Assembly (NCBI RefSeq): GCF_001672295.1
Contig: NZ_JXMS01000028.1
Coordinates: 1-49,634 of the forward strand
Reading direction: 5' to 3'
Length of the DNA: 49,634 nucleotides
Origin: Halodesulfovibrio spirochaetisodalis
Lineage (GTDB): Bacteria > Desulfobacterota > Desulfovibrionia > Desulfovibrionales > Desulfovibrionaceae
This document shows positions 1 through 8,429 of this stretch, in pieces. The translations under genes were made by a program, and so were the position numbers. Position 1 is the stretch's first letter, and the number at the start of each line of letters is the position of its first letter. Under the pieces are notes generated by a model that was not told the origin of the DNA, did not search any database, and saw only the letters and a program-made list of their open reading frames with translations.

Positions 1-1434
1 AACAGTGCCTACGTCCTGCCCTTCCTCAATCCCTTCTTGAAAGAGGGTCGCAAACTGCTGGGCATCAACAAACTGCTCACTGGCTTCAGTAGGGAACACA
101 CTGTTAATGAACTCGCCAAGAGCTTCAGGAGAACGCTCAGCAAGCTTGCTTTTTGCAACCGCATCTGAAAGGGCAGAAAGCTGCACGCCATTTTGTGTAG
201 CCAACAGACCAGCTTGCCTTTTGTCCTCCACACGCTCTGCAACCTTGGAAACCCCACCGGATGAACCAAGTATTATCGCGCCAACAGCAACATCAACGTT
301 CTTCAAGCTGGCAATCACATCACTTACAACCCCGTCCATGTCCTTACCTTTAGCAAGGGCAGAAAACGCGGCCTGAAACGGCTCTTCAAGATACTCCGTA
401 AAACCTTCTGCTGCACCGGCAGCACCACGCCGCGCAAGGTTCTGCATGATGGTTTTTGTAGGAATTTTGCGGGTAAGCTCTTCCAGACCTACCTTGTTCA
501 GCAAGCCCACAACCACACCAAAACTTGTAGCAGCGGTCGCAGCGTCCGCCTGATCCACACCGTCACGCACCAAGTCTTCGTACAAACTTGCAGCTTCCTG
601 TAACCCGCCAACCACGGAAGGAACCGCAAGGCTACCTCCAGAAACAGTATACGCTGCTACCATCGGCAACATGCTTGATGCTGCTTCGCCAACCTGCGTA
701 ACAAGGTACTCTGGATTCACAAGAAGCTGCGGATTATCCCACAACGACTTGGTGACATGCTCCGGTAACGCAAGCAGTTCTGAGTTTAAGACCTCATCGT
801 TTATGTACTTGGACTGAGCAAGGTGAAACTGTTCGCTGCGTTTAAAAATTCCAGTGTGTCCAGTTCCAAGCGCATCACCTATTCCATGTTCAACAGAGTC
901 CAAAGTTCCAGATAAATACGCCATGCTTTGGTTGTAGAACTGAAAAACTTTAGGCACTGCGCGGCCTGCTGTCTTACCAAGCGCTCGAAAGGGATTTGAT
1001 TCCTGTTCTATTCTGATTAAATTCTCAAGATCGTCATGGGCCATGCCTGCATTTACAGGGTCACGCATAAAATACATGGTTCCGCCAGCATCCATAGTTT
1101 CCATCAAACGTTGCTGGCGTTCCGCTCTGTCCTGCGCAGAAAGCTGATCATAGTTTTGCTCAACAAAATCGGCATCCATACCTGTGCGCTTGGCAATCTT
1201 CTGCGCGTCTGCAACCGTGTCCGGATTACGGGTAACAGCATACTCCAACATCGGAGCTGCACTGCGCGGCAACCCTTCAAAAAGAGAACTGTCCACCTGC
1301 GAAACATCCGCGTCAGCTAAACGGCTTCCACCTGTAGATACAGGCGCCTGTTCCTGCTCCTCATCAACACGCGGGAGCCCTTCAAAAACAGAACTATCAA
1401 TCTGGCTCACATCAAGATTATTTAACAAACCCAT
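1..1434 (-). CDS. Large internal virion (DNA-ejection, gp16-like) protein, truncated by window edge
   Basis: The frame is open from an ATG at 1434 to the left edge (478 codons, no stop), so the gene continues outside the window. It follows the gp13-, gp14- and gp15-like genes, the position of the large internal core protein (T7 gp16) that is ejected into the host and forms part of the DNA channel. The visible part is hydrophilic at the N-terminus, with two Ala/Gly/Val-rich stretches in the middle that could insert in membrane. A 15-residue motif of the type DVSQ(I/V)DSS(V/L)FEGLPR occurs twice, at residues 8-22 and 43-57. The start lies 3 bases left of the upstream stop codon. The role is inferred from gene order; I see no lysozyme or protease motif in this part, and many such proteins carry further domains in the unseen C-terminal part. 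Confidence 0.6.
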   Translation of the reverse strand, partial: MGLLNNLDVSQIDSSVFEGLPRVDEEQEQAPVSTGGSRLADADVSQVDSSLFEGLPRSAAPMLEYAVTRNPDTVADAQKIAKRTGMDADFVEQNYDQLSAQDRAERQQRLMETMDAGGTMYFMRDPVNAGMAHDDLENLIRIEQESNPFRALGKTAGRAVPKVFQFYNQSMAYLSGTLDSVEHGIGDALGTGHTGIFKRSEQFHLAQSKYINDEVLNSELLALPEHVTKSLWDNPQLLVNPEYLVTQVGEAASSMLPMVAAYTVSGGSLAVPSVVGGLQEAASLYEDLVRDGVDQADAATAATSFGVVVGLLNKVGLEELTRKIPTKTIMQNLARRGAAGAAEGFTEYLEEPFQAAFSALAKGKDMDGVVSDVIASLKNVDVAVGAIILGSSGGVSKVAERVEDKRQAGLLATQNGVQLSALSDAVAKSKLAERSPEALGEFINSVFPTEASEQFVDAQQFATLFQEGIEEGQDVGTV

Positions 1435-1436
1435 GG

Positions 1437-3167
1437 CTACCCCTTTTTCTCGGTCAACAGCTTGTACACTTGCTGTGCTGAAGCTGGAGACACAGCTATT
1501 TTCTCACGAAGCATCACAGAAATTACTTTTTTCAAATCTGCCTCGTCCATGCGTTCATACACAGGTAGCCATGCCTTGTTGTGTTCACGGAGCAGCTTGG
1601 TATTTTTCATATCCACACCGAGCGCTCGTGTTGTCACCTGAAGTTTGCCGCGGTTTGCTTCATCCACTTCCGGCATGAATTCAGCTAGATTTCCGGCTGC
1701 AATTGCTTCTGCGCGAGTCACGCCTTTATCGCCTCCGTACCAGCTTCCACCCGGGATAACCCCTTCCTGCTCCATCTGCTTTTTAAAGGCTAAATTTGTT
1801 GCCATCTCTTCTTTAAGGTTCTGCGGATTCCGTTGCTCATAAAAGGCCGTGTATGCAGCATGAAGCGCGTTGTACTCCTTCATTTGTTTGGGGTTGTTCA
1901 TCTTCTTGTTGTAGCCAAGCTCTGCAAGCACACGGTTCACTTTATCCACGGTAAGTTTTGGAACCTCACCCTTACCCACCTTGCGCAACGTTTCCTCCAG
2001 CTTGCGTTGATGGTTGCGGGAAATGCCCGCGTAGTGCGTTTGCAGCTCCTCAACAGAACGGATATCCTTTTTCAGTACAGCCTGTTCAACCTGCGCGAGT
2101 TTTTCCAAGTCAGTCAGGCCGGAAGGATTCAAGATTTCGCTCGCCTGCGCGGTCAGCTCCTTTTTCAGTTCCGGTGGAGCGCCTTCGATGATCGACGCAA
2201 GCTCTTCAGAAGCTGCGCCCCTGTTTTCAGGGTCAACCTCAACAGCCCGAACCTGCGCAACAAGTTCTTCTTTCTGCGCTTTCTTAGCTGCAACAACAGA
2301 AGCCGTTTCCTCTGCACCGCGCATTTTCAAACGCGCCACAAGCTTGTCATGCAAAAGCGGATTATCTGCGTACGTTGTATGCACGTAGTCCAGATTCTCC
2401 TTCAGGCTCTTGCCGTTACCTGAAAGCTCGTTGGCAAGGGTTATGCTCTGTTTTGTCGTCTCTGTGTCTTTGAACTTCTCCGCGTACACAGCCTTTGTGC
2501 TGTCGGTTATGCCAAACTCTGCAAACCGCTTTAACGCCTGCTCTGGCGCACGTTCATACAACGCCTTCCATGCGTTCTGCTTCATGCCAGCATAGTCTGC
2601 CATGTACGCTTCTTTCTGTGAGGAACGCAGCGCACCGGAGGAAACAGCCAGATCAAAAATTTGCCGTGCCTCTGCATCATGCGCGGCTATGTTTTCAGGA
2701 GCGGCCTGCATTTTCTGCTGAAAGGTCTTCATGGTGGCGCCATACTTGTCTTGTGCCACCACAATGCGTTGCTGATGCTCAAACCCTGCGTGCGCTTTTA
2801 CTCGTTGAGCGCGTTGCCCTGTGGTGTACTGCTGAAGAGCGTTGAGGGCGCGTTTTGAAAGCCCTGCTCCCAGCGTCTGCACCTGCTGGCTCTCAGCCTT
2901 TTGGTAATCCTGCGTAAGACCTCCGGCATCTGAGCCCACACGTTGCGCGGCCTGCGTATCAAACTCCAGATTCCAGTTGTCGTACTTAGTCTTGGCTTCA
3001 AGGAACGATTCGTTATCTTGCCGAACCTGTTCTTTTTGTGCGATATCCGCCACCATACGCCCCAGCGTGGCTACGTTCTGCCCCTGCACAGAAACATCCT
3101 CCAACGTGGCTGTAGGTGAGTAGGAAATCTGTGATCGGCTGTAGGATGTACCGGGTATTTTAACCAT
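1437..3167 (-). CDS. Internal virion protein, gp15-like (576 aa)
   Basis: This is a long, soluble, Gln/Glu/Ala/Lys-rich protein predicted to be almost entirely helical, with no membrane segment and no recognised enzyme motif. Its size and place between a gp14-like and a gp16-like gene fit the middle internal core protein of T7-type virions (gp15), which is ejected into the periplasm with gp14 and gp16. The ATG at 3167 is preceded by a GGGGGAACG ribosome site. It ends 2 bases before the next start, so the genes are probably translationally coupled. Sequence-level similarity to gp15 cannot be claimed by eye; the assignment rests on order, length and composition. Confidence 0.55.
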   Translation of the reverse strand: MVKIPGTSYSRSQISYSPTATLEDVSVQGQNVATLGRMVADIAQKEQVRQDNESFLEAKTKYDNWNLEFDTQAAQRVGSDAGGLTQDYQKAESQQVQTLGAGLSKRALNALQQYTTGQRAQRVKAHAGFEHQQRIVVAQDKYGATMKTFQQKMQAAPENIAAHDAEARQIFDLAVSSGALRSSQKEAYMADYAGMKQNAWKALYERAPEQALKRFAEFGITDSTKAVYAEKFKDTETTKQSITLANELSGNGKSLKENLDYVHTTYADNPLLHDKLVARLKMRGAEETASVVAAKKAQKEELVAQVRAVEVDPENRGAASEELASIIEGAPPELKKELTAQASEILNPSGLTDLEKLAQVEQAVLKKDIRSVEELQTHYAGISRNHQRKLEETLRKVGKGEVPKLTVDKVNRVLAELGYNKKMNNPKQMKEYNALHAAYTAFYEQRNPQNLKEEMATNLAFKKQMEQEGVIPGGSWYGGDKGVTRAEAIAAGNLAEFMPEVDEANRGKLQVTTRALGVDMKNTKLLREHNKAWLPVYERMDEADLKKVISVMLREKIAVSPASAQQVYKLLTEKKG

Positions 3168-3175
3168 CGTTCCCC

Positions 3176-3571
3176 CTACCGCAGCAGTGAATATGCACTG
3201 GAGCCAGCGCTTGCCATGCCGTTAAACATGGTCGATGTGCTACGGGCATATCCGCGGTTTTCAATGAGTGCCGCTTTAGAGTTGCCTTGGTAGTATGCAG
3301 CAACCGCGTCCATGTTGGTTTCTACGTCTGTCTGCTCCATCACATTTGCAGCAGTGCTGTCCGTGTCCACAACAACACCGCTTGCCGCGTAGGAAGCACG
3401 TTGCGCCCCAACCAGCCTGCGCCCCTCTTCGCGCTTTACAGAAGCGTTGTACGCGCCAACGGCTCTGGCCTGTTTGCTCTCATCATCTGCAAGCTGCTGT
3501 TGCTGATCTGCTGCCTGCTTGCTCCCCACAACGCTTAACGCTGTACCCACAGCTGCCGCTACCATCGCCAT
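3176..3571 (-). CDS. Internal virion protein, gp14-like (131 aa)
   Basis: This is a small protein with an Ala/Val-rich hydrophobic N-terminus (residues 2-20), then a Gln/Asp/Glu-rich helical stretch, an Ala-Ser-Gly-Val-rich middle, and a helix ending in a Ser/Ala/Gly-rich tail. This layout (short hydrophobic start, QQQQ-rich helix, conserved SGV.VD-type centre) is typical of the gp14-like internal core proteins of podoviruses, which form the outer-membrane pore of the ejection channel. The start at 3571 has a GAGGAGG-type ribosome site about 10 bases upstream; an ATG two codons downstream is an alternative. It lies between the gp13-like and gp15-like genes. Confidence 0.6.
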   Translation of the reverse strand: MAMVAAAVGTALSVVGSKQAADQQQQLADDESKQARAVGAYNASVKREEGRRLVGAQRASYAASGVVVDTDSTAANVMEQTDVETNMDAVAAYYQGNSKAALIENRGYARSTSTMFNGMASAGSSAYSLLR

Positions 3572-3574
3572 ACG

Positions 3575-4027
3575 CTACGCCTCCTCTGCCGGAGCGATGA
3601 AGGCATACAGATACCTGTCCAGCAGGTTCTCACCTGTTGCCCTGCACACCCCTTCACGCTCAAAGCCCAAAAATTCAATAAATCGCAACGCCCGTTCATT
3701 CTGCATGTTCATGAGCGTTTCAAAACGCACCATCCCTCTTGCTCGCCCGTTGGAAATCAGCTTTTTTAGTACCTTCACCAACAGCAGCGGGTAACGCTCC
3801 CCGGCAGAAGAAACAACAAGATAGACACCGCACGTTTTCCCCAACCGGACCCCACCGGAACAGAACAAAATTTCACCGTCCTGCAGCACAGTCACGGCTT
3901 CATCTGACATGGCAGAAAAGTACTGCCCATGCGCTTGCAGGTTTACGCCTGCAAAGTCCGGCTGGTCAGAGTCACGCATGGTTATGTTCAGCAAGTCTTC
4001 CGGCTTAAAAGGTCGAATCATCGGCAT
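3575..4027 (-). CDS. GNAT-fold virion-associated protein, T7 gp13-like (150 aa)
   Basis: The N-terminus (residues 4-20) has the IRPF.PEDL look of a GNAT-type acyltransferase fold, and the C-terminal half includes a MNMQNERALRFIEFLGF segment (about residues 107-123), where GNAT proteins carry the N.RA..F.E..GF motif. In podoviral late operons a protein of this kind sits between the tail tubular B gene and gp14, and corresponds to T7 gp13, needed for virion morphogenesis. Whether this copy binds acetyl-CoA is not evident: the usual R/Q-x-x-G-x-G/A loop is only loosely matched by SNGRARGM (about 92-99). It starts 3 bases downstream of the tail tubular B stop; ATG 4021 is an alternative start. 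Confidence 0.6.
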   Translation of the reverse strand: MPMIRPFKPEDLLNITMRDSDQPDFAGVNLQAHGQYFSAMSDEAVTVLQDGEILFCSGGVRLGKTCGVYLVVSSAGERYPLLLVKVLKKLISNGRARGMVRFETLMNMQNERALRFIEFLGFEREGVCRATGENLLDRYLYAFIAPAEEA

Positions 4028-4029
4028 AG

Positions 4030-5760
4030 CTACACCGTCACTTCAATTTCACGGATTAACGCCAGCAGCGAGAACGGCAGCGGATCGCTGCCAAACACAG
4101 ACACTTTAGGGTTGTTGCTCCAACCCGTAGCCACGGAAGGTAACTCTAAATCCCCTGTAAACGGTGTGACCGGCTTGTGCATAGCGTTGTTGACGCTACG
4201 CAAAAACGTATCGCGCTCCGCATCATCACCCACCTTGTAGCGCATGCCCACGGAGTGCAGAACGCGTAGCGTTACTTTCACAAGGCGCTTTATCACCCCT
4301 TGCCCTGTTCCTTGCGGGTGTCCGCCTTCCGGCTGCAACGGTGTTACGCGGTATGTGTAGCCAAGCCCTACAACGATGGTATCTGCTGGAGAATCAAGCG
4401 TGATGGAGCCGTTCTGCACCACCTTTTCCTTTTGCACACCGCCGTCTGCCAACACCTGCACGGTCATGCCGTTAAGATGCTCAAGGCCGGAAACACTCGA
4501 AAGCTTGCTACCCTGGTATGAAAGCCCGCAGTCCACATAAAAACAATCTGCATCGTCCAAGTTATCGCCCTGCCACGGGCTAGCCATCTGTTCTATGCAC
4601 ACCCTTCCGTTTCGTCTCACAGCAAGCCAAATCTCGGTGTAATCTTCTGCGCTGTTAGCGCACACAGAAAGTACGCGCCCCTGTGTAGTGTGCCGGTGCC
4701 ACGCATACACCTTCTGGTCGCGCAGGTAGGTCATGGCTGCCAGTGTACCGTCTTCCAACACACACCAGATGATTGAATCAGGGTCTTGCTGCCATGCAAG
4801 CTGCTTTACACGCGGGCGTAGCAGATGTTCAGAAAGCAACGATGCCTCAAGTGGCACAAAGCCGTCCTGCTCATAGCTGTAGATAAACTCACGCAGCTTT
4901 TTACGATCACGGGAAACAAACAGGGTGGATGCCCCGATAAGCATCGGCGGAACATGTGCAGCGCACCCAACGTTGCTATGTCGAACCGCCTGAACATCGG
5001 TAGGCGTCACCCCGCCTTTTTGTGATCCGGAGAGCGTCCACTCTCCGCCACTGGTCAACACCACAAGCGAACGGGCAGGAACCATGCCGCGAATCTGGTT
5101 CACTTGGTCAGAATCCAAAGCAAACCCACCGCCAGAGTCATCCTGTTTTGCATCGCCGCCCATGTGTAAAAAGTTACCTGTCTTAGAGAACCACAGCTTC
5201 TGCGGATTGTTCGGGCAGCCGCTCCACCATGTGCGCTGCTGAAACAAGCTGATACGTGCCGGCCAGTTTCCTCCGCTCCACTCAGATGGCTGCGAACTAA
5301 ACGAACATACAGCAACGCTAAACACGTCCGGTCCCGTGCGTTGCAGCTTGCGCGGCTGATGGTTCGGGTGGCAGATAAACAGCACATCCGCAGACTGTGA
5401 AAATTGCAGCTCGTGCACTTCCTGCGCTGTGTACGGCAAGGTCAGTTCACGCGGGGAACCGCCGTTCATAAGCTGCCCGCCATCACGCCAAAAACGCACA
5501 TATCCTGCGCCGAACTCAAGCACATACGTCTGAATGTCGTTAAAAGAAAAATCCTTCAGGCGTGGCGAATTGTTTCCCTCTTTGGCAAAGCCCCTAAAGC
5601 GTGTCCCCATCCTGCGAGTTGCGCCGCCATGAGGCCACACAATCAGGTTTTCCAGCTCTTCACAGGCGTTCGCTCGCTTCTGAAGGTCAACATGTCCGGC
5701 AAGGCGCGGAGACCACTCGCCGCTCGTAAAATTTGTTTGTATCTGTCTATGTTCCGGCAT
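4030..5760 (-). CDS. Tail tubular protein B-like (tail nozzle), 576 aa
   Basis: The N-terminus (QIQTNFTSGEWSPRLAGHVD, residues 6-25) and the following RRMGTRF segment are characteristic of the podoviral tail protein placed directly after the gp11-like adaptor: 'F..GE.SP.l.gR.DL.ky...c..l.N..v.p.GG..RR.GT.F'. The remainder is beta-rich with many Trp and Tyr residues, as expected for a nozzle ring. A good AAAGGAACGTC ribosome site precedes the ATG at 5760. It lies between tail tubular A and the gp13-like gene. Family membership is clear from the N-terminal motif; the nozzle role is inherited from related podoviruses. Confidence 0.8.
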   Translation of the reverse strand: MPEHRQIQTNFTSGEWSPRLAGHVDLQKRANACEELENLIVWPHGGATRRMGTRFRGFAKEGNNSPRLKDFSFNDIQTYVLEFGAGYVRFWRDGGQLMNGGSPRELTLPYTAQEVHELQFSQSADVLFICHPNHQPRKLQRTGPDVFSVAVCSFSSQPSEWSGGNWPARISLFQQRTWWSGCPNNPQKLWFSKTGNFLHMGGDAKQDDSGGGFALDSDQVNQIRGMVPARSLVVLTSGGEWTLSGSQKGGVTPTDVQAVRHSNVGCAAHVPPMLIGASTLFVSRDRKKLREFIYSYEQDGFVPLEASLLSEHLLRPRVKQLAWQQDPDSIIWCVLEDGTLAAMTYLRDQKVYAWHRHTTQGRVLSVCANSAEDYTEIWLAVRRNGRVCIEQMASPWQGDNLDDADCFYVDCGLSYQGSKLSSVSGLEHLNGMTVQVLADGGVQKEKVVQNGSITLDSPADTIVVGLGYTYRVTPLQPEGGHPQGTGQGVIKRLVKVTLRVLHSVGMRYKVGDDAERDTFLRSVNNAMHKPVTPFTGDLELPSVATGWSNNPKVSVFGSDPLPFSLLALIREIEVTV

Positions 5761-5769
5761 GACGTTCCT

Positions 5770-6336
5770 TTACCGTGATCTGCGGTATCCGAGCTTGGCA
5801 GATTTCCATTTGTTCGTGCGAATATCCTTCGGGGTTGTTTCCCGTGTGGTGGTATGAATAGCGCGCCTCAAACACACCAACGCTTTCTGCTCCAACTTTT
5901 CTGACAGCGACTTTTTAGACGTCAGCGGCATAGCCAAACGAGAAGCCAGCTCGTACACAATCGCATCCTCCAACGCCGCATCATAAAGCTTGGTATCCGT
6001 GGAAACGTACTTGATAGAAACGTCCTTCTGGTCAGAAAGAATCACCCCGCTTTCAATGGCGTACGACGTTTCAGGGTACACGCTCACAAGCACCGCATAG
6101 TCAACCGGAAGCACATGGGCATACGCGTACTCCCACGCAGGCTTATCCGGGCTGCGGTTCAGCTTTGCACGGCGCAGGCAGCAAGGCCACGGGTGCGCAC
6201 GCAACACAGCATCCCGTGCAGGCTGCCAAGAACGGCTGGCAACTTCCGCATACACCGTTCCGTCGCTAAGCTCCGAGATGGCAGGCGCGTTAACTTCGCC
6301 AAGCGCTCTGTTGATGATGGTGAGTGTTTTAGACAT
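5770..6336 (-). CDS. Tail tubular protein A-like (head-tail adaptor), 188 aa
   Basis: The protein opens with TIINRALGEVNAPAISELSD and contains the segment SWQPARDAVLRAHPW (about 35-49), followed by a YAYAHVLPVDY stretch. This matches the gp11/tail tubular A adaptor family, where 'in.AL..lGa..i.sl.d.s..a......y...rd..L..hpW..A..r' is conserved. Such proteins form the ring joining portal to tail nozzle. The AUG at 6336 has a GGAGG ribosome site about 7 bases upstream, and that GGAGG belongs to the hairpin repeat at 6342-6403, so the repeat supplies the translation signal. The gene is followed by tail tubular B after 9 bases. Confidence 0.8.
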   Translation of the reverse strand: MSKTLTIINRALGEVNAPAISELSDGTVYAEVASRSWQPARDAVLRAHPWPCCLRRAKLNRSPDKPAWEYAYAHVLPVDYAVLVSVYPETSYAIESGVILSDQKDVSIKYVSTDTKLYDAALEDAIVYELASRLAMPLTSKKSLSEKLEQKALVCLRRAIHTTTRETTPKDIRTNKWKSAKLGYRRSR

Positions 6337-6341
6337 GGTGT

Positions 6342-6403
6342 GCCTCCGGCGGCTGGGGAAAACCTTTGCAAAGGTTTTTCCCCAGACCCCTTTCCAAAAC
6401 TTT
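6342..6403. repeat. GCCTCCGGCGG hairpin repeat, copy 1
   Basis: The gap between two late genes holds GCCTCCGGCGG, then a long inverted repeat at 6353-6385 (arms CTGGGGAAAACCTTTG and CAAAGGTTTTTCCCCAG, differing by one A), then GACCCCTTTCC. A second element with the same plan (GCCTCCGGCGG, hairpin, GACCC) lies in the opposite orientation at 9257-9312. This looks like a dispersed extragenic palindromic element. On the minus strand its edge provides the GGAGG ribosome site of the tail tubular A gene. Confidence 0.7.
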
Positions 6404-6457
6404 ATGAGGACGACTGCGACAAGTCGGTTTCAAGCCGCAGCCTACGGCGCAAAGAAC

Positions 6458-6901
6458 TTACAAGTTCTGAATCGCCTCTTCGAGGACAGACTTGTTTTCG
6501 TTATCCGCAACAAGTTTTTTCAGATTAGCAACCTGTGCCTGAAGCGCTGTTGCGACCTCAGCAGACTTTGCAAGGGCTTCGTTTTCCTGTTTCAACGATA
6601 CAGCGGATTCGAGCGCGGTATCGCGTTCAAGCTCTACGGCTTTCAGCCGCTTTCCTTGCTCTGTAAAGTCTGTAAGCAAAACTTCATGTACTCCTTGAAG
6701 TTCTGCTAATTCTTCACCGGAAACCAGCTGGTTATCTTCTTTCACTTCAGGTTGTTTCGGATGTACAAGCAGCTCTTTGCCTTCTTCGTCCATCGCTTCC
6801 CAAGATGCAGCAGAGACAGATTCAGAGAACTTCTCAACTGCACCTTTTTCGTAGATTTCGCCGCCATAAAAGCAGCGTTTTTTTGCTGTAAATAAGGGCA
6901 C
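6458..6901 (-). CDS. Small late-operon coiled-coil protein (147 aa, GTG start)
   Basis: The reading frame extends further upstream, but an AGGAG site followed after 8 bases by GTG at 6901 marks the likely start, 12 bases past the previous stop; the product then begins MPLFTAKKRCFYGGEIYEKG. After this beta-like head (basic residues, YGG.IYEKG) the protein is Glu/Leu/Lys-rich, with a long coiled-coil forecast at about residues 55-140. Position between the capsid cement protein and the adaptor suggests a head-completion or accessory structural role, but the family is not one I can name. The downstream gap holds the hairpin repeat rather than an immediate next start. Confidence 0.6.
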   Translation of the reverse strand: MPLFTAKKRCFYGGEIYEKGAVEKFSESVSAASWEAMDEEGKELLVHPKQPEVKEDNQLVSGEELAELQGVHEVLLTDFTEQGKRLKAVELERDTALESAVSLKQENEALAKSAEVATALQAQVANLKKLVADNENKSVLEEAIQNL

Positions 6902-6912
6902 GGCACACGCTC

Positions 6913-7302
6913 CTAGCGGGTTGCGTACGGGTACACATCCACCTTGCCGACACACGCACCGTCAGACACAAGGTCACACTTGATAAAGCGCTTTGCCTGA
7001 GAAGGCAGCACAGCTTCACCAAGGTGCTTACCAGCGACATATGCGCCCGCCTGAAACGTGACACGGCACATTTCCTTGTACGTACCATCTGCTGTGTCAC
7101 AATCTTTCACCACCAAATGCAGCACCTTTGTAGACGGAATGGTCACAGCAGTTTTACAGCGCACAGTTACGCCCGTGCCACCAACAGAACCGGACAACTT
7201 TGCAGGCCCACCTGTAAGCGCTGTAGTCCCAGAGTTCGGCAACGTGACAGCCTCTCCCAAATACTCCCCATACTGCGGGAGTCTGTTATCAAACATTCGC
7301 AT
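6913..7302 (-). CDS. Bbp16-like capsid cement protein (129 aa)
   Basis: This short beta-rich protein follows the major capsid gene. It starts MRMFDNRLPQYGEYLGEAVT, and has a Gly/Thr/Ser-rich middle and a VVKDCDTADGTYKE segment of the type 'l.l.ds.t.dgtf..l', seen in the Bbp16 family of BPP-1-like phages, which decorate or cement the capsid. I chose ATG 7302 because AAGGGG lies 7 bases upstream; the frame is open 7 codons further. It overlaps the ribosome site of the next gene. It is separated from the capsid gene by an unusual 125-bp inverted repeat, which could lower its expression relative to capsid. Confidence 0.6.
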   Translation of the reverse strand: MRMFDNRLPQYGEYLGEAVTLPNSGTTALTGGPAKLSGSVGGTGVTVRCKTAVTIPSTKVLHLVVKDCDTADGTYKEMCRVTFQAGAYVAGKHLGEAVLPSQAKRFIKCDLVSDGACVGKVDVYPYATR

Positions 7303-7351
7303 GAGAAAACCCCTTGCTTGCAATGTTTTTTTAAACCCTCACCACCCGCAA

Positions 7352-7476
7352 ACGTTGACCTGTAGGCGGTGAGATACAAGGCACAAGAGAAAGCCAAGGG
7401 CGAAATGTAGTCAGTCCTACATGAGCGTTTGGCTTTCTCGCAGTAACGCCGTAGATCGCTGCCTACAGGTCAACGT
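7352..7476. repeat. 125-bp nested inverted repeat after the major capsid gene
   Basis: The outer arms ACGTTGACCTGTAGGC (7352-7367) and GCCTACAGGTCAACGT (7461-7476) are perfect complements. Inside, GAGAAAGCCAA and TTGGCTTTCTC pair, followed inward by CGAAATGTAG/CTACATGAGCG, leaving a loop of about 6 bases near 7412. The segments between the arms are partly complementary, so almost the whole 125 bp can fold into one long hairpin. The right arm includes the last codons and stop of the capsid gene (stop at 7463-7465). There is no T-tract, so it is not a plain intrinsic terminator; a processing or attenuation signal or a small palindromic mobile element are possible. Confidence 0.8.
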
Positions 7477-8380
7477 GCTGTTCGGTGCCGTCCATGAAGT
7501 TGAATGAGGTCTGAATCTCAACACCGTTCCAGTGGGTAAAAGTACGGTTGATGTTCTTGGTATCCGTTGTTGTCTGCATGCTTTTGCCTTTATGCTCGTT
7601 AAGCAGCGTCTGGCATTTTGGATGGCAGAAAATGTACGTGTTTGAAGAGTTAGACGCTCGACAATCTGCAAGCATATTGTCGATCATGTCAGCGGTTGGC
7701 TTGTGTTCTTTGTCGATATTGCGGATTGCAGCAATTTTTTTCGGATTTGCAAGCAGCAGTCCCATGTAGGCTTTTAGCGCTATGCCATAGACAAGAACCC
7801 CATCTTTATCCTTGTACAGTCCACCGTTGTTAATCGGTTCAACATCCATGATTGCACCCATTTTAAACCCTGCCGGAGAATACAATCCGCACAATTCATC
7901 CTGCGTAAACGTCACAGCAATCATGCTGTATCCATCACCAGAAGCACCAGCATCTACCACCTTGTTATGCTCATGCGCATACGGCAAAAAGTTGTTGTAG
8001 ATAATGGCTGTTTCCGCTGACATGCCAGACTCGCGTTGCGTCTTGGGAAGTTTTTTAGCGAAATATTTTTCCTTACCGCCGAAGGCCTTAGCACGATCCT
8101 GCGGCACTTCAATTTCACCACCAAGAATAGCCAAATCGGTCTTTTTGATATCGGCTGACACACTCATGGCAGGCAGCGGCGCGTTCATGGGAACCCAGCC
8201 AGCACCCTGCACACCGGACAGCTCTTCGTGGTTATGCCAAAGCTCATGAGAAGAAGGAGCCAACGGCAAGATACCCAAAATCGGAGCTTCTTCCGTAATC
8301 GTGTCCACCTGATGAGGCTGCTTTTTGCAGTGCTCGTTACTCAACTCTTTGAGTGTCCCCATTAAAAAGTCTTTACCCAT
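7463..8380 (-). CDS. Major capsid protein (305 aa)
   Basis: Position (after the scaffold gene, before a small cement protein), length and a very strong ribosome site (GGAGGTATCGC before ATG 8380) point to the major head protein. The N-terminal part has the pattern of a helical arm followed by ITEEAPILGILPL and a Trp-containing loop, as in the BPP-1/epsilon15-type capsid group, followed by a mixed alpha/beta body with no enzymatic motif. The C-terminus ends in a beta-rich segment with W.GVEI. The coat fold (HK97-type or its BPP-1 permuted variant) is expected from the family, not visible by eye. The last codons lie in the arm of a long inverted repeat. Confidence 0.8.
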   Translation of the reverse strand: MGKDFLMGTLKELSNEHCKKQPHQVDTITEEAPILGILPLAPSSHELWHNHEELSGVQGAGWVPMNAPLPAMSVSADIKKTDLAILGGEIEVPQDRAKAFGGKEKYFAKKLPKTQRESGMSAETAIIYNNFLPYAHEHNKVVDAGASGDGYSMIAVTFTQDELCGLYSPAGFKMGAIMDVEPINNGGLYKDKDGVLVYGIALKAYMGLLLANPKKIAAIRNIDKEHKPTADMIDNMLADCRASNSSNTYIFCHPKCQTLLNEHKGKSMQTTTDTKNINRTFTHWNGVEIQTSFNFMDGTEQHVDL

Positions 8381-8429
8381 GCGATACCTCCGTATCTGCG
8401 CTGTTATAAAAAAGCTGTACCCATACGGG

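Noticed and set aside
7352-7476. Integron attC site
   Set aside because: The hairpin lacks the RYYYAAC/GTTRRRY core pair at its ends, and no integron integrase is nearby.
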